DNA of 64,000 bases from Kangiella profundi (GCF_002838765.1 NZ_CP025120.1:1488001-1552000), one strand, 5' to 3'; positions 26,462-36,950 are shown, counted from the stretch's first letter. Notes: generated by a model not told the origin, from the sequence alone. Made by a program: numbers and translations.

Positions 26462-26497
26462 AAAAAAACCGCTAATGTTTCCACTTGCGGCTTTTTT
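26462..26497 (-). terminator. Terminator of the second tRNA-Lys
   Basis: On the minus strand GCCGCAAGTG and CATTAGCGGT pair around GAAA and are followed by T7. It is a diverged copy of the terminator at 26178. Confidence 0.85.
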
Positions 26498-26524
26498 GTC
26501 CCCTCTAGTCGAGGGTTAAGAATT

Positions 26525-26600
26525 TGGTGGGTTGCACAGGAATCGAACCTGTGACCACCTGATTAAAAGTCAGATGCTCTACCGACTGAGCTAGCAACCC
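26525..26600 (-). tRNA. tRNA-Lys(TTT), copy 2
   Basis: Identical over 76 nt to the copy at 26234, including CCA. Anticodon TTT. Both copies have their own promoter and terminator, so the whole transcription unit was duplicated. Confidence 0.98.
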
Positions 26601-26647
26601 AAATTCTCTTTCGAGAGTCACCAAAGTGCGTTTTTGGTGAGACGCGT

Positions 26648-26675
26648 ATAATACTGTTTTTTGCAGAAAATACAA
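26648..26675 (-). promoter_or_regulatory. Promoter of tRNA-Lys copy 2
   Basis: On the minus strand: TTGTAT, 16 nt, TATTAT, then ACGCG, matching the layout of the promoter at 26348. It lies only 46 nt beyond the iscX stop. Confidence 0.55.
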
Positions 26676-26720
26676 CCTTTTGTTGACTCTTTTCTGAATT
26701 TTATACGCTCAAAAATTGGC

Positions 26721-26915
26721 CTATTCGGCTTCCTCTATCCAAGCCATTTGAATGGCCTCAAGGATTCGCTCACCGCAGCGCTTTGGGTCATCATCAAAGT
26801 CTTCAAGACCCATGACCATTTTTTGCAAATCCACAAAATTAACCGTTTTGGGGTCAACCTCTGGGTGCTTTTCATAAAGCTCGATGGCTATGTCTAAACT
26901 ATCTATCCATTTCAT
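26721..26915 (-). CDS. iscX: Fe-S assembly protein IscX
   Basis: A 64-residue acidic protein, the usual length of IscX (YfhJ). It binds IscS and iron and modulates cluster assembly. The characteristic start MKWIDSLDIAIELYEKHPEVD and the C-terminal ILEAIQMAWIEEAE are intact. It is the last gene of the isc operon, 25 nt after fdx. Confidence 0.95.
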   Translation of the reverse strand: MKWIDSLDIAIELYEKHPEVDPKTVNFVDLQKMVMGLEDFDDDPKRCGERILEAIQMAWIEEAE

Positions 26916-26940
26916 AGGAGTGCTCTCTTAAAACTGGCTA

Positions 26941-27279
26941 CTAATGACGCTCTGAAACCTGGTTCACGGTGTACTTTGGAATTTCGACTGTCAGATCTTC
27001 ATCATCCACCACAGCCTGACAGCTTAAACGCGATTCAGGCTCTAATCCCCAGGCCTTATCCAGCATGTCATCTTCCAGCTCATCACTTTCTTCAAGTGAA
27101 TCAAAGCCTTCACGAACAACAACGTGGCAAGTGGTACATGCGCACGACATTTCGCAGGCATGCTCAATTTCAATATCATTACGCAAGGCAACATCCAGTA
27201 TCGTTTCGCCCTTCTCAGCCTCGAAAACGGCCCCTTCTGGACATAACTCTTCATGCGGTAAGAAAATTACTTTAGGCAT
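26941..27279 (-). CDS. fdx: ISC-type [2Fe-2S] ferredoxin
   Basis: A 112-residue adrenodoxin-type ferredoxin that supplies electrons during cluster assembly on IscU. The cluster ligands are C42, C48, C51 and C87, at exactly the positions of E. coli Fdx; C46 is an extra cysteine also found in the family. It follows hscA by 9 nt. Confidence 0.96.
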   Translation of the reverse strand: MPKVIFLPHEELCPEGAVFEAEKGETILDVALRNDIEIEHACEMSCACTTCHVVVREGFDSLEESDELEDDMLDKAWGLEPESRLSCQAVVDDEDLTVEIPKYTVNQVSERH

Positions 27280-27288
27280 TATAAACCC

Positions 27289-29142
27289 TTATATTTCATC
27301 AATTTCATGGCCAACCAGAGCTTTTGCGATACTCGCATCCATCCGCCGGCTAGCAAACTCTTCGGTACTCTTATCTACGACTTTAATTGCTTCTTCAATG
27401 GCTTCGATATCGCCATTCTCAGTGATATAAGCCAACTGCTTTAACGCTTCTTCAATAGCGTGGCGCTCATCTTTTGAGAGCAACTCATCGCCATTTTCTG
27501 CTAATGCAGCTTCAACAGCCTCAATCACACGTTTACCTTCTACCTGCTGCTCACGCAACATACGCGCTTTCATATCTTCTTCGGCATGGCTCACTGACGA
27601 TTGCAGCATTGAGGTGATCTGTTCATCATTAAGGCCATAAGAAGGCTTTACAGCAATATCCGATTTTACACCGGTTATAGTCTCTTCGGCAGTCACTTTG
27701 AGCAATCCATCAGCATCAACCTGATAAGTCACCTTAATCCGTGCTGCTCCTGCGACCATCGGCGGAATACCACGCAATTCAAAGCGGGCCAATGAACGAC
27801 AGTCTTCCACCAGTTCTCGCTCTCCCTGAACCACGTGTATGGCCATAGCCGCTTGACCATCTTTATAGGTGGTAAATTCCTGAGCTCGAGCAATTGGAAT
27901 TGGCGTATTCCTTGGGATAATCTTTTCAGCAAGGCCACCCATGGTCTCAACACCCAGCGAAAGAGGAATAACGTCGAGTAACAACATGTCCTCATCGCTT
28001 TTGTTACCAATAAGAACATCAGCCTGAATAGCAGCACCAATGGCGACCACTTTATCCGGATCAATATCGGTCAATGGCTTTTTACCAAAATAGTCTTCAA
28101 CCTTTTGGCGAACCAATGGTACGCGAGTTGAGCCACCAACCATGACAATATCTTGCACTTCAGAAGCTTTGAGACCAGCATCTTTAAGTGTTCTACGGCA
28201 GGCAGCAAGAGTCTTATCGACAATTGGAGCAATTAAGGACTCCATCAAAGCCCGATCCATTGAGCCCTTCCAGTGCATAAAGTTAATATCAACGCTTTCT
28301 TTGCTGGTTAAGGCCTCTTTAACCTCACGCGCTTTAATCATGGCCATCTGATAGGCGCTACGATCACCTTTATCAATGTTAGCCTGCTCAACAAGATAAC
28401 CTGCAATCGCTCTGTCAAAATCGTCGCCTCCAAGTGCGCTATCGCCACCAGTGGCCATAACTTCGAAGACGCCTTTTTCCAGACGCAGGATTGAAATATC
28501 AAAGGTACCACCACCCAGATCATAAATGGCGTGAATACCTTCACTGCCTGTATCAAGCCCATATGCTAGAGCCGCGGCTGTCGGTTCACTGATTAAACGT
28601 AAAACTTTAACACCCGCAATTTGCGCAGCATCTTTGGTTGCCTGCCGCTGTGCTTCATCGAAATATGCAGGTACGGTAATAACAACACCACCAAGCTCAT
28701 CACCAAGCGAGTCTTCGGCGCGCTTTACTAAAGCCTTTAAAATTTCACTGGAAACTTCAACAGGATTTTTAATGCCGTTCTCGGTTTCGACCGCTGGCAT
28801 ACCTGTACCCGATGCAGTCAACTGGTTGGCACTGAACTCTTTAATCTTTTGCACGTCCTTGAGGCCTCGGCCCATCAAACGCTTAACTGAACTAATGGTG
28901 TTTTTAGCATCAGAGCATACAAACAGTTTCGCAGACTTTCCCACCGACACAGTACCATCTTTTGCATAATGAACTATCGAAGGTAAAATGTGGTCGCCTT
29001 CTAAGTCAGGTAAAGTCTCAGCTTTACCACTGCGTACCGTGGCTATAAGCGAATTAGTTGTGCCCAGGTCAATCCCCGCTGCCAGTCTATGCTGATGTGG
29101 GTCTGTACTTTTGCCGGGTTCTGAAATTTGAAGTAACGCCAT
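27289..29142 (-). CDS. hscA: Fe-S protein assembly chaperone HscA
   Basis: A 617-residue specialised Hsp70 that, with HscB, releases the nascent cluster from IscU. The nucleotide-binding domain has [14 protein letters not shown] (about residues 24-37), [24 protein letters not shown] sequence, the phosphate loop [11 protein letters not shown] and [11 protein letters not shown]. The substrate domain with [10 protein letters not shown] and a helical lid follow. It lacks the Glu/Val-Asp tail of DnaK, as expected for HscA. It starts 24 nt after hscB. Confidence 0.96.
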   Translation of the reverse strand: MALLQISEPGKSTDPHQHRLAAGIDLGTTNSLIATVRSGKAETLPDLEGDHILPSIVHYAKDGTVSVGKSAKLFVCSDAKNTISSVKRLMGRGLKDVQKIKEFSANQLTASGTGMPAVETENGIKNPVEVSSEILKALVKRAEDSLGDELGGVVITVPAYFDEAQRQATKDAAQIAGVKVLRLISEPTAAALAYGLDTGSEGIHAIYDLGGGTFDISILRLEKGVFEVMATGGDSALGGDDFDRAIAGYLVEQANIDKGDRSAYQMAMIKAREVKEALTSKESVDINFMHWKGSMDRALMESLIAPIVDKTLAACRRTLKDAGLKASEVQDIVMVGGSTRVPLVRQKVEDYFGKKPLTDIDPDKVVAIGAAIQADVLIGNKSDEDMLLLDVIPLSLGVETMGGLAEKIIPRNTPIPIARAQEFTTYKDGQAAMAIHVVQGERELVEDCRSLARFELRGIPPMVAGAARIKVTYQVDADGLLKVTAEETITGVKSDIAVKPSYGLNDEQITSMLQSSVSHAEEDMKARMLREQQVEGKRVIEAVEAALAENGDELLSKDERHAIEEALKQLAYITENGDIEAIEEAIKVVDKSTEEFASRRMDASIAKALVGHEIDEI

Positions 29143-29166
29143 AAATAATACTTACTGTTTGAGGTT

Positions 29167-29700
29167 TTAGCTTAAAAGCTTGTCTTCAGCGAGTTCTATG
29201 TCAGACAAGGTCTTATGCAAGAATTGTAGCTTATAAATAGCTTTTTGAAGCTCATCTGTATCCAGGGGCTCCTGCGAAAACAGCTCAGACATTTGCTTTT
29301 CCTGAGCAACTTCTAACTCATCAATTTTATCAGCAAACTGGTTGAGCTGACCGATATCATTACTGGATGAGATTTCCTCCAGTTCCTCGCGTAACTCTAA
29401 TTGCTGCATTAAGAACTCAGGGTCATTAACGGTATGTTCTTTTGAAGTATCAATACCTGTTTTAAGATGCAACAGATATTGCGCACGCTTTACCGGATTC
29501 TTGAGTACGGCAAATGCATCATTCAACTGAGTGGTTTTTTGCATCGAAAGCATCTGCTGTTGAGAGCCAGAACTTGCAAACCTATCGGGATGGACGCTAT
29601 TAAGAAGCGTTCTTAATTTTGCAGACAGTTTTGGTACATCTATAGAAAAATTCGGCTCAAGGCCGAATAGTTCAAAATAGTTCTGCTGTGCTTTAGTCAT
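29167..29700 (-). CDS. hscB: Fe-S protein assembly co-chaperone HscB
   Basis: A 177-residue J-domain protein. The J domain (about 5-78) starts NYFELFGLEP and has the HPD motif in NSVHPDRFAS, which stimulates HscA ATPase. The C-terminal three-helix domain (about 90-170) binds IscU. There is no N-terminal zinc finger, as is normal for bacterial HscB. It lies between iscA (78-nt gap) and hscA. Confidence 0.95.
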   Translation of the reverse strand: MTKAQQNYFELFGLEPNFSIDVPKLSAKLRTLLNSVHPDRFASSGSQQQMLSMQKTTQLNDAFAVLKNPVKRAQYLLHLKTGIDTSKEHTVNDPEFLMQQLELREELEEISSSNDIGQLNQFADKIDELEVAQEKQMSELFSQEPLDTDELQKAIYKLQFLHKTLSDIELAEDKLLS

Positions 29701-29778
29701 AATCAGAGTCTAGGTTCAGAGTAGTACTGTTAGTTGACGAAGTTGAGAGTTAGACGTAACTACTTTGCTTAAAAGAAG

Positions 29779-30102
29779 TTAAACGGTAAAGGACTCACCA
29801 CAACCGCACTCACCTTTTACATTGGGGTTCACAAACTCAAAGCCTTCATTCAGACCTTCTTTCTTAAACTCCAAACGAGTACCATCCAAGTAAAGTTTAC
29901 TCTTAGGATCAACAATCACCTTTACGCCCTTATCTTCGAAAACCACATCATCTTCTTCGAGCTCATCAACAAACTCCAAGACATAAGCTAATCCAGAGCA
30001 ACCTGTGGTTTTAACACCAAGACGAATGCCAAGTCCTTTGCCACGATTGGCCATAAAACTTTTCACGCGATCTGCTGCTGCATCTGATAAGGTGATTGCC
30101 AT
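29779..30102 (-). CDS. iscA: Iron-sulfur cluster assembly protein IscA
   Basis: A 107-residue A-type carrier with the three conserved cysteines C35, C99 and C101 (TTGCSGLAY and ECGCGESF). It delivers clusters, notably [4Fe-4S], to apo-proteins. Length and ligand positions are identical to E. coli IscA. It follows iscU by 44 nt. Confidence 0.96.
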   Translation of the reverse strand: MAITLSDAAADRVKSFMANRGKGLGIRLGVKTTGCSGLAYVLEFVDELEEDDVVFEDKGVKVIVDPKSKLYLDGTRLEFKKEGLNEGFEFVNPNVKGECGCGESFTV

Positions 30103-30146
30103 ATTTAATCCTAATCTACTTACCTGGTTAACTGTTAAACTCTCGA

Positions 30147-30530
30147 TTACTGACCGTGCTTATCTTTGTAGTCTTTCACAGCAGCTTTAATGGCATCTTC
30201 CGCCAATACAGAGCAGTGAATTTTTACTGGAGGTAAAGCCAACTCTTCAGCAATCTGGGTGTTCTTAATTGACTGAGCTTCGTCGATTGTTTTGCCTTTA
30301 ACCCATTCTGTGATTAAAGAGCTTGAAGCAATCGCAGAGCCACACCCATAAGTTTTAAATTTTGCGTCTTCAATGATGCCCTGCTCATTCACTTTAATTT
30401 GAAGCTTCATTACATCACCACACGCAGGTGCACCGACCATACCTGTACCAATGCTAATGTCAGTCTTTTCGAAAGAACCTACATTGCGAGGGTTTTCATA
30501 ATGATCAATAACTTTTTCGCTATAAGCCAT
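30147..30530 (-). CDS. iscU: Fe-S cluster scaffold IscU
   Basis: The 127-residue scaffold on which [2Fe-2S] clusters are built. The ligands C37, D39, C63 and H105-C106 are present, and the HscA-recognition motif LPPVK precedes H105. It starts 21 nt after iscS. Confidence 0.97.
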   Translation of the reverse strand: MAYSEKVIDHYENPRNVGSFEKTDISIGTGMVGAPACGDVMKLQIKVNEQGIIEDAKFKTYGCGSAIASSSLITEWVKGKTIDEAQSIKNTQIAEELALPPVKIHCSVLAEDAIKAAVKDYKDKHGQ

Positions 30531-30551
30531 AGTAATATCTCCTATGATTGT

Positions 30552-31766
30552 TTAGTGGGCCTGCCACTCAACTTTAGACAAGTCCACACCCTCTTTGTAC
30601 ATTTCCCAAAGAGGCGATAATTCACGTAAACGACCAATTGAGCTTTGAATTTTCTCAATGGCGTAATCCACTTCTTCTTCCGTTGTAAAGCGTCCGATGG
30701 TGAAACGAATCGAACTATGCGCCAACTCGTCATCACGACCTAATGCACGCAATACATACGAAGGCTCTAAACTCGCTGATGTACAGGCTGAGCCTGAAGA
30801 AACGGCCAAGTCTTTAAGTGCCATAATCAATGACTCACCTTCAACAAAGTTGAAACTGATATTGATAATGCCAGCTACACGTTTTTCCGCATGGCCATTC
30901 AAATATACTTCTTCCATATCTTTAACGCCATTCCACAAGCGCTCACGCAAGCGAATGATACGCTCGTTATCGCTTGCCATATCTTCTTTGGCGATACGCG
31001 CAGCTTCACCCATACCAACGATTTGGTGAGTCGGCAAAGTACCTGAACGCATACCGCGCTCATGACCACCACCGTGCATTTGTGCTTCCAAGCGAACACG
31101 TGGCTTACGACGCACGTACAGAACGCCTATGCCTTTTGGACCATACATTTTATGGCCTGAAACTGACATCAGATCGACTTTGGTCTTTTCTACATCAATT
31201 GGTAATTTTCCTGCACTTTGTGCAGCGTCGACATGGAATATAATTTTGCGCTCACGGCACATTTCACCGATAGCATCTATATCCTGAACCACACCAGTCT
31301 CATTATTAACGTGCATGATGCTGACCAAAATAGTGTCATCACGCATAGCGTTTTCAAGAGCCTTAAGATCCACTAACCCATCTTCCTGAACGTCCATATA
31401 AGTAACTTCATAACCTTCACGTTCAAGTTGACGAGTGGTGTCCAGAACCGCTTTATGTTCTGTTTTTACGGTAATGATATGTTTACCTTTCTTACCATAA
31501 AAATGCGCAGCACCCTTGATTGCCAAGTTATCTGACTCAGTTGCTCCTGAAGTCCAGACAATTTCGCGAGGGTCCGCGTTAATTAATTCAGCTACCTGTT
31601 GACGAGCAATATCAACCGCCTCTTCCGCTTCCCAACCAAATTTGTGAGAACGAGAAGCCGGATTGCCATAGATACCGTCAACACCCATGTATTGAACCAT
31701 CTTCTCGGCAACACGCGGATCGACTGGCGTAGTTGCTGCGTAATCAAGATAGATGGGTAATTTCAT
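30552..31766 (-). CDS. iscS: Cysteine desulfurase IscS
   Basis: The 404-residue PLP enzyme that takes sulfur from cysteine for Fe-S clusters and tRNA thiolation. The PLP lysine is in [14 protein letters not shown] and the persulfide cysteine in [14 protein letters not shown]. The N terminus [19 protein letters not shown] is typical. It follows iscR by 59 nt, the second gene of the operon. Confidence 0.97.
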   Translation of the reverse strand: MKLPIYLDYAATTPVDPRVAEKMVQYMGVDGIYGNPASRSHKFGWEAEEAVDIARQQVAELINADPREIVWTSGATESDNLAIKGAAHFYGKKGKHIITVKTEHKAVLDTTRQLEREGYEVTYMDVQEDGLVDLKALENAMRDDTILVSIMHVNNETGVVQDIDAIGEMCRERKIIFHVDAAQSAGKLPIDVEKTKVDLMSVSGHKMYGPKGIGVLYVRRKPRVRLEAQMHGGGHERGMRSGTLPTHQIVGMGEAARIAKEDMASDNERIIRLRERLWNGVKDMEEVYLNGHAEKRVAGIINISFNFVEGESLIMALKDLAVSSGSACTSASLEPSYVLRALGRDDELAHSSIRFTIGRFTTEEEVDYAIEKIQSSIGRLRELSPLWEMYKEGVDLSKVEWQAH

Positions 31767-31825
31767 GCTTTTCTCCGCTGTTTCGTTTGCCTATGAACTG
31801 CCATGATGTAGCAGCTAATAAATCG

Positions 31826-32293
31826 TTAACTAAATAAAATAACGTCTTCTTCACGAAAACGCTGGTTTTGACGCTCTGCAATCTTTTTCACAAACCGTCT
31901 TTGAATAACTTGTTCCAGAGTAATGCCACTCAGGAACTGATAAATCTGATCGCTTAACTCACTCCAGAGCTGGTGCGATAAGCAAAGGTCACCATCTTGA
32001 CAGCCACCTTTACCATTACACTTAGTTGCACTCAGCGGCTCATTGACAGCCAATACAACTTCAGCGATTGAAATCTGACTGGAAGGTCTTTTCAGTTCAT
32101 AACCTCCGCCTGGCCCACGCACACTCTCAACCAAGCTTGCTTTGCGCAACTTGGAAAATAGCTGCTCAAGATAGGACAGTGAAATATCCTGTCTGCTTGA
32201 GACTTCCGCCAATGTTATGGGGCCATTACCGCTATGTAATGCCAAGTCAAGCATGGCTGTTACTGCGTATCGCCCTTTAGTACTGAGTTTCAT
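31826..32293 (-). CDS. iscR: Fe-S cluster-binding transcriptional regulator IscR
   Basis: A 155-residue Rrf2-family winged-helix regulator that represses the isc operon in its [2Fe-2S] form. It begins MKLSTKGRYAVTAMLDLALH, and the cluster-binding loop CNGKGGCQDGDLC followed by a His provides the three Cys and one His ligands. It is the first gene of iscRSUA-hscBA-fdx-iscX, and a matching operator lies 35-55 nt upstream of its ATG. Confidence 0.97.
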   Translation of the reverse strand: MKLSTKGRYAVTAMLDLALHSGNGPITLAEVSSRQDISLSYLEQLFSKLRKASLVESVRGPGGGYELKRPSSQISIAEVVLAVNEPLSATKCNGKGGCQDGDLCLSHQLWSELSDQIYQFLSGITLEQVIQRRFVKKIAERQNQRFREEDVILFS

Positions 32294-32319
32294 AAGCTAA
32301 TCCTGTAAATTACACGCTT

Positions 32320-32348
32320 ATGATCCCATACCCGACTAAATTAGTCAA
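32320..32348 (-). promoter_or_regulatory. iscR promoter with type-1 IscR operator
   Basis: On the minus strand TTGACTAATTTAGTCGGGTA matches the known type-1 IscR site (consensus ending AGTCRRGTAT). Its TTGACT doubles as the -35; 17 nt downstream is GATCAT as -10 (32320-32325). An IscR-bound operator would directly cover the promoter. Confidence 0.85.
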
Positions 32349-32491
32349 CTTTGCCAATCACTTGGCAACCGGATGATTCACCCGTAACTCATTGATTAAT
32401 CTAAAGCTAATGCTAAACCCTCGTTTGCATTAAAATAATTCATGACCAATATCAAGGCGATACCTAAATAAATTACTAGGATATTTTTTGA

Positions 32492-33286
32492 TTAGTTGCT
32501 TTTATCAGATTTAGGTTGCGTATCTGGCTGACTTGAATCGGTCTTTGTAGAGTCTTGTTTACCATTAGTATCCAATATGGCCTTACAGTCGATATCGGGT
32601 AAATCAAACTCCGTAAGATCAAAACCTTTTGATTTCAATGCGCAGCATATGGAATGGAGTTGGGCTTCCATAGCGTTAGCATGTGAATACATGCTTCGAA
32701 TTGCCTGTGTGAGTGGATCCTGTTGATCAGCGCTGATGCCGTAGGCCTCAAAAATTTCATCACCGTCATGTTTAGAACGAGATGCTTCGCGAGCTGGTAT
32801 GCCAATAACAGTGGTGTCTTCGGGGACATCCTTTACAACAACTGCATTTGAGCCTACCCTTGCATTTTTATGCAAAGTAATCGGGCCAAGAACTTTAGCA
32901 CCCGCACCGATTACGACACCATCTTCTAAAGTTGGATGGCGTTTCCCAGCCTTCCAGCTGGTTCCGCCTAATGTAACCCCGTGATAAATAGTACAGTCAT
33001 CACCAATTTCAGCCGTTTCGCCAATCACCACTCCCATGCCATGATCGATGAAAAAGCGACGACCAATTTTTGCGCCCGGATGAATCTCAATTCCTGTTAA
33101 CCAGCGGGCTAGCGTAGATATAGTGCGAGCCAACCATTTCCAATTAGCATTCCATAGTTTATGGGCTAAACGGTGATACCAGACTGCATGAAGGCCAGGA
33201 TAATTGGTCAAGATTTCAAAATTGTTACGAGCCGCTGGGTCACGGTGGTAAACACTTTTAATATCTTCTTTGATGCGTTTAAACAT
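32492..33286 (-). CDS. cysE: Serine O-acetyltransferase
   Basis: Acetylates serine to O-acetylserine, the carbon skeleton for cysteine. The 264-residue protein has an N-terminal helical region ([19 protein letters not shown]) and the left-handed parallel beta-helix with hexapeptide repeats ([39 protein letters not shown]). A C-terminal extension from about 185 is polar and Ser/Asp/Lys-rich. It is of the short epsilon-poxvirus-type SAT found beside isc operons. It starts 1 nt after trmJ and lies just upstream of iscR, supplying cysteine for IscS. Confidence 0.94.
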   Translation of the reverse strand: MFKRIKEDIKSVYHRDPAARNNFEILTNYPGLHAVWYHRLAHKLWNANWKWLARTISTLARWLTGIEIHPGAKIGRRFFIDHGMGVVIGETAEIGDDCTIYHGVTLGGTSWKAGKRHPTLEDGVVIGAGAKVLGPITLHKNARVGSNAVVVKDVPEDTTVIGIPAREASRSKHDGDEIFEAYGISADQQDPLTQAIRSMYSHANAMEAQLHSICCALKSKGFDLTEFDLPDIDCKAILDTNGKQDSTKTDSSQPDTQPKSDKSN

Positions 33287-33287
33287 A

Positions 33288-34109
33288 CTACTGACCTTTC
33301 ATTTGACGCTTTAAATATTTATCCATGGAAGATAAAAAGCCTCTCAGGATATTAACCTCACCTTTATTAAGGTGAGCCTTTGCTAGAATTCTGCGTATTC
33401 TAGCAGGTAACAATTTGGGTTGCTCGGGGTTATAGAATTCCGTTTGCTTCATAGTAGATTCCAGATGGTTATATAAACCATCCACTTCTTCAAAGCTTGC
33501 TAATCGCTCACTCTCTTTATCAAAGTCATTTATATCGTCGTTACTATAATCTTGCTCAACGTTAACGTCCTGTGAAGATACAACTTTACTTGCTAGTCGG
33601 GCTTCATAAGCAATCAACTGAACAGCCGCCGCCAGATTTAAAGACATATATTCAGGATTGGCTGGAATATTAACGTGGTAATGACAGAGCTGTAATTCCT
33701 CATTGAGAAGTCCGGTACTTTCACGGCCGAAAACAATCGCCACAGGTCTTGCATCTGTCTGTTCGCGGATAATGTGCCCCATCTCTCGCGGCTCAATTAA
33801 GGGCCAGGGTAAGGCTCGGTTGCGAGAACTGGTACCAATGATTAAGCGACAGTCAGCCAGTGCTTCCTCGATGGTATCAACCACAACAGCACTATCCAGT
33901 ACGTCTAATGCTCCTGATGATCGAGCAGAAGCCTCTTCTGATGGAAAATCTTTTGGATTTACCAGCACTAACCGACTTAAACCCATGGTTTTCATGGCCC
34001 TGGCTGTAGCACCAATGTTGCCGGGATGGCTGGTTTGACAAAGAACTATCTTGATACTGTCGAGTAACTGAGTATCAAACTGCGGTTCCTGAGACAAGTT
34101 TTGACTCAT
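33288..34109 (-). CDS. trmJ: tRNA (cytidine/uridine-32-2'-O)-methyltransferase TrmJ
   Basis: A 273-residue SPOUT methyltransferase modifying position 32 of tRNAs. The N-terminal catalytic fold has [20 protein letters not shown] and [19 protein letters not shown], the AdoMet knot has [14 protein letters not shown], and [16 protein letters not shown] closes the domain. The ~100-residue C-terminal extension matches TrmJ. Gene order trmJ-cysE-iscR is conserved in several gammaproteobacteria. It is divergent from suhB. Confidence 0.95.
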   Translation of the reverse strand: MSQNLSQEPQFDTQLLDSIKIVLCQTSHPGNIGATARAMKTMGLSRLVLVNPKDFPSEEASARSSGALDVLDSAVVVDTIEEALADCRLIIGTSSRNRALPWPLIEPREMGHIIREQTDARPVAIVFGRESTGLLNEELQLCHYHVNIPANPEYMSLNLAAAVQLIAYEARLASKVVSSQDVNVEQDYSNDDINDFDKESERLASFEEVDGLYNHLESTMKQTEFYNPEQPKLLPARIRRILAKAHLNKGEVNILRGFLSSMDKYLKRQMKGQ

Positions 34110-34191
34110 AAGATGTTGAAATTATGCATAAATCAGTATACAGCTATGATAACAAAGCAAACACAAATCCCCTATTTATAATCATAATTAT

Positions 34192-34219
34192 TTTACCTGG
34201 GCTTATTATTTGATATGAT
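34192..34219 (+). promoter_or_regulatory. Probable suhB promoter
   Basis: TTTACC, 16 nt, TATGAT, followed by a GCGCGCG discriminator, 53 nt before the ATG at 34272. Confidence 0.5.
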
Positions 34220-34271
34220 GCGCGCGTTTTTAGCCTTGAGCTAACAGTTCTTTGACAGTGGTGGTATCAAC

Positions 34272-35048
34272 ATGAATGCGTACAAAACAATTGCCGTGCG
34301 CGCGGCTAACCGTGCGGGTGACTTTATTGCAAAAGCATTTGCCAATCGCGATCGCATTATCGCGCAAAGCAAAGGCACAAATGATTTCGTCAGCAATATT
34401 GACGAGCAGGCTGAACAGCTGATTATTGATACTATTCACAAAAGCTATCCTGACCATGCTATCTTCGCAGAAGAAAGTGGTCATCAGGGTAAGAGTGATG
34501 TCGAATGGGTTATCGACCCAATCGATGGCACAACCAATTTTCTACGTGGCATTCCCCATTTCTGTGTTTCAATTGCAGTACGTCAAAAAGGCAAGACAGT
34601 TGCCGCAGTGGTTTTTGATCCACTTCAAGATGAAATGTTCAGTGCTGCAAAAGGTTCTGGTGCACAATTAAATAACACGCGCCTTCGTGTCAGTGCCTCC
34701 AAGAAACTAGACGGAGCAATTTTGGCAACCGGCTTTCCTTTCAGAGAAGGTCAGGACCTTGAAAAATACTTAGAGTATTTCCACGCGTTATACCCACAAT
34801 GCATTGATATGCGTCGTGCAGGCTCTGCTGCCTTAGATTTAGCCTATGTGGCTGCAGGTCGCATGGATGGCTTCTGGGAGTTTGGGCTAAGCGACTGGGA
34901 CACAGCCGCTGGCGTACTTATTGTAAAAGAAGCTGGTGGAATGGTCAGTGATATCAAAGGAAATCAATACACTGGTGATTCAAGCAGCATCCTGGCCGCC
35001 AATCCAGGCGTTTTCAAACACTTCTTGCAAACCGTGAAAAACATCTAG
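34272..35048 (+). CDS. suhB: Inositol-1-monophosphatase family protein SuhB
   Basis: A 258-residue Mg-dependent phosphatase that also acts in E. coli as a component of the rRNA antitermination complex. The metal site is complete: FAEESG (Glu), WVIDPIDGTTNFLRG (both Asp), and the C-terminal SDWDTAAGVLIVKEAGG. Whether the phosphatase or the NusA-binding role dominates here is not visible. Position divergent from trmJ matches E. coli. Confidence 0.94.
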   Translation: MNAYKTIAVRAANRAGDFIAKAFANRDRIIAQSKGTNDFVSNIDEQAEQLIIDTIHKSYPDHAIFAEESGHQGKSDVEWVIDPIDGTTNFLRGIPHFCVSIAVRQKGKTVAAVVFDPLQDEMFSAAKGSGAQLNNTRLRVSASKKLDGAILATGFPFREGQDLEKYLEYFHALYPQCIDMRRAGSAALDLAYVAAGRMDGFWEFGLSDWDTAAGVLIVKEAGGMVSDIKGNQYTGDSSSILAANPGVFKHFLQTVKNI

Positions 35049-35162
35049 TTCACAACAAAACACATTCATTTTCAGAATTCACTAGAGAACGACAGGCCAA
35101 TTATTATACAATTGGTCTGTCCTCTTACCAGATTCACACAAAGCACAAAGGTAATTATTGAT

Positions 35163-35960
35163 ATGAATACTATGTTTAATGCGCTATGGGAAGATTACAT
35201 TGCAATCACTCCAGATGCATTGGCAATTCACAATAAATTCAAAGCGTTAGGTGAAGATGTTATCACTAACGATCACATTGCACTGAGAACCTTCAATGAC
35301 GGCTTGATTAGTCTTAAGCATATTGGCGAGCATCTCAAGCAATTCGGCTACCAGGAAGCCGGTGAATATCATTTCGAAGAAAAGAAGCTATATGCAAAGC
35401 ACTTCGCGCACGAAAGTGACAAGGATGCTCCAAAGATTTTCATCAGTGAGCTTTTACTTGAAGAGTTTTCACCTGAACTACAAATGTTCTGTCGTGGCTT
35501 AATCGCAGAAGCTAACTGGAATATCAGCAAAAATGGACTGCAATTGCCAAGCCGTCCTTGGGGAAAAATTTCTCGTACAGCTTATGAAAAGCTATTGGAA
35601 GAAAGTGAATATGCTGCATGGCTTGCAGCTTTCGGCTTACGCGCAAACCACTTCACCGTCTCTGTAAACCACCTTGCAAATCTTGGTACACTTGAAGATG
35701 TAAATGAGTTCCTGAAGCAGAATGACTTTGAACTGAATACCAGCGGTGGTGAAATTAAAGGTAATGAAGAAGTCTGCCTCAAGCAAAGTTCAACAATGGC
35801 AAACATCGTTGACTGGAAATTTGAAGACGGTACCTACCCTATCCGCTCATGCTTTTATGAGTTTGCCGAAAGATTTGTAATGGAGAATGGTGAATTATAC
35901 CAAGGCTTCGTTGCAGCAAGCGCTGACAAGATCTTTGAATCAACTAACGCAGCAGCTTAA
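35163..35960 (+). CDS. Short DUF1338 protein, 2-oxoadipate dioxygenase/decarboxylase-like
   Basis: A 265-residue protein starting MNTMFNALWEDYIAITPDA at ATG 35163 (a TTG at 35112 would add 17 unsupported residues). It belongs to the DUF1338 group, whose characterised long member HglS (YdcJ) converts 2-oxoadipate to D-2-hydroxyglutarate in lysine breakdown using a vicinal-oxygen-chelate-like Fe site. Candidate ligands are His in NDHIALRTF, His in RANHFTVSVNHL and Glu in SCFYEFAERF. It is much shorter than HglS (over 400 residues). The substrate is inferred from family only. It lies between suhB and etfA with its own terminator. Confidence 0.75.
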   Translation: MNTMFNALWEDYIAITPDALAIHNKFKALGEDVITNDHIALRTFNDGLISLKHIGEHLKQFGYQEAGEYHFEEKKLYAKHFAHESDKDAPKIFISELLLEEFSPELQMFCRGLIAEANWNISKNGLQLPSRPWGKISRTAYEKLLEESEYAAWLAAFGLRANHFTVSVNHLANLGTLEDVNEFLKQNDFELNTSGGEIKGNEEVCLKQSSTMANIVDWKFEDGTYPIRSCFYEFAERFVMENGELYQGFVAASADKIFESTNAAA

Positions 35961-35973
35961 AAAAGTTAGAAAT

Positions 35974-36002
35974 AAAAAAACCGCCAATCGGCGGTTTTTT
36001 TA
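35974..36002. terminator. Bidirectional terminator between the DUF1338 gene and etfA
   Basis: Seven A, the stem CCGCC/GGCGG around AATC, then seven T. The symmetric A and T runs allow use by both convergent genes. Confidence 0.88.
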
Positions 36003-36020
36003 TGCTTAAGAAGCTTAAGA

Positions 36021-36950
36021 CTAAAGTGATTCGATCAATTCTGGGACCACCTTAAATAAGTCTGCAACCAATCCATAGTCTGCGACCTGGAAGATTGGCG
36101 CTTCTTCATCTTTGTTGATGGCAACAATGACTTTAGAATCTTTCATACCAGCCAAGTGTTGAATCGCGCCAGATATACCCACAGCGATATACAATTCTGG
36201 AGCTACGATTTTACCGGTTTGGCCAACCTGGTAGTCATTAGGGACAAAGCCAGCATCAACCGCAGCACGTGATGCACCAACCGCTGCACCCAGCTTATCA
36301 GCCAATTGCTCGAGCATGGCGAAGTTTTCGCCACTGCCCATACCACGACCACCGGAAACGATCACTTTCGCTGAAGTCAATTCAGGACGCTCAGACTCAG
36401 TCAACTCTTCACCGACATAATCAACTAAAGCGCCATGCTCAGTTGTACCAATCGACTCAACAGAAGCCGAACTACCTTCATGTGACAAAGCGTCAAATGC
36501 TGTAGCACGAACAGTAATGACTTTTTTGCCGTCGTTACTTTTAACTGTAGCAATAGCATTACCCGCATACACAGGACGCTTAAATGTATCGTCGCTGTCT
36601 ATAGCGATAATGTCAGAGATTTGTTGAACATCAAGTAGTGCTGCAATTCGTGGTGCGATGTTCTTACCAAAGGTTGTTGCAGGGGCAAGAACATGAGTAA
36701 AGTTTTCAGCCTGCTCAACGACTAATTTATCCAGGTCTTCAGCCAATAAATGTGCATAGTGCTCTGCTTCTGCAAGAAGAACTTTATCAACACCTTCTGC
36801 TTTAGCAGCTTCTTCGGCTACTGCCTGGCAATTATGACCAGCGACTAAAACTACTGTCTCGCCAGATAGTTCTTTTGCCGCAGCAATTGTATTAAAGGTT
36901 GCAGCCTGCAATTGGCTATTGTTGTGTTCTGCAATGATTAAAGTGGCCAT
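36021..36950 (-). CDS. etfA: Electron transfer flavoprotein, alpha subunit
   Basis: A 309-residue ETF alpha subunit. The C-terminal FAD-binding domain has [34 protein letters not shown] and [20 protein letters not shown] blocks. With EtfB it accepts electrons from acyl-CoA and related dehydrogenases and passes them to ETF-quinone oxidoreductase, encoded divergently at 37881. Its start overlaps the etfB stop by 1 nt. Confidence 0.96.
   Translation of the reverse strand: MATLIIAEHNNSQLQAATFNTIAAAKELSGETVVLVAGHNCQAVAEEAAKAEGVDKVLLAEAEHYAHLLAEDLDKLVVEQAENFTHVLAPATTFGKNIAPRIAALLDVQQISDIIAIDSDDTFKRPVYAGNAIATVKSNDGKKVITVRATAFDALSHEGSSASVESIGTTEHGALVDYVGEELTESERPELTSAKVIVSGGRGMGSGENFAMLEQLADKLGAAVGASRAAVDAGFVPNDYQVGQTGKIVAPELYIAVGISGAIQHLAGMKDSKVIVAINKDEEAPIFQVADYGLVADLFKVVPELIESL

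Noticed and set aside
26178-26600. Repeated ~76-nt block as a CRISPR or IS repeat
   Set aside because: The repeated blocks are two complete tRNA-Lys genes with their own signals.
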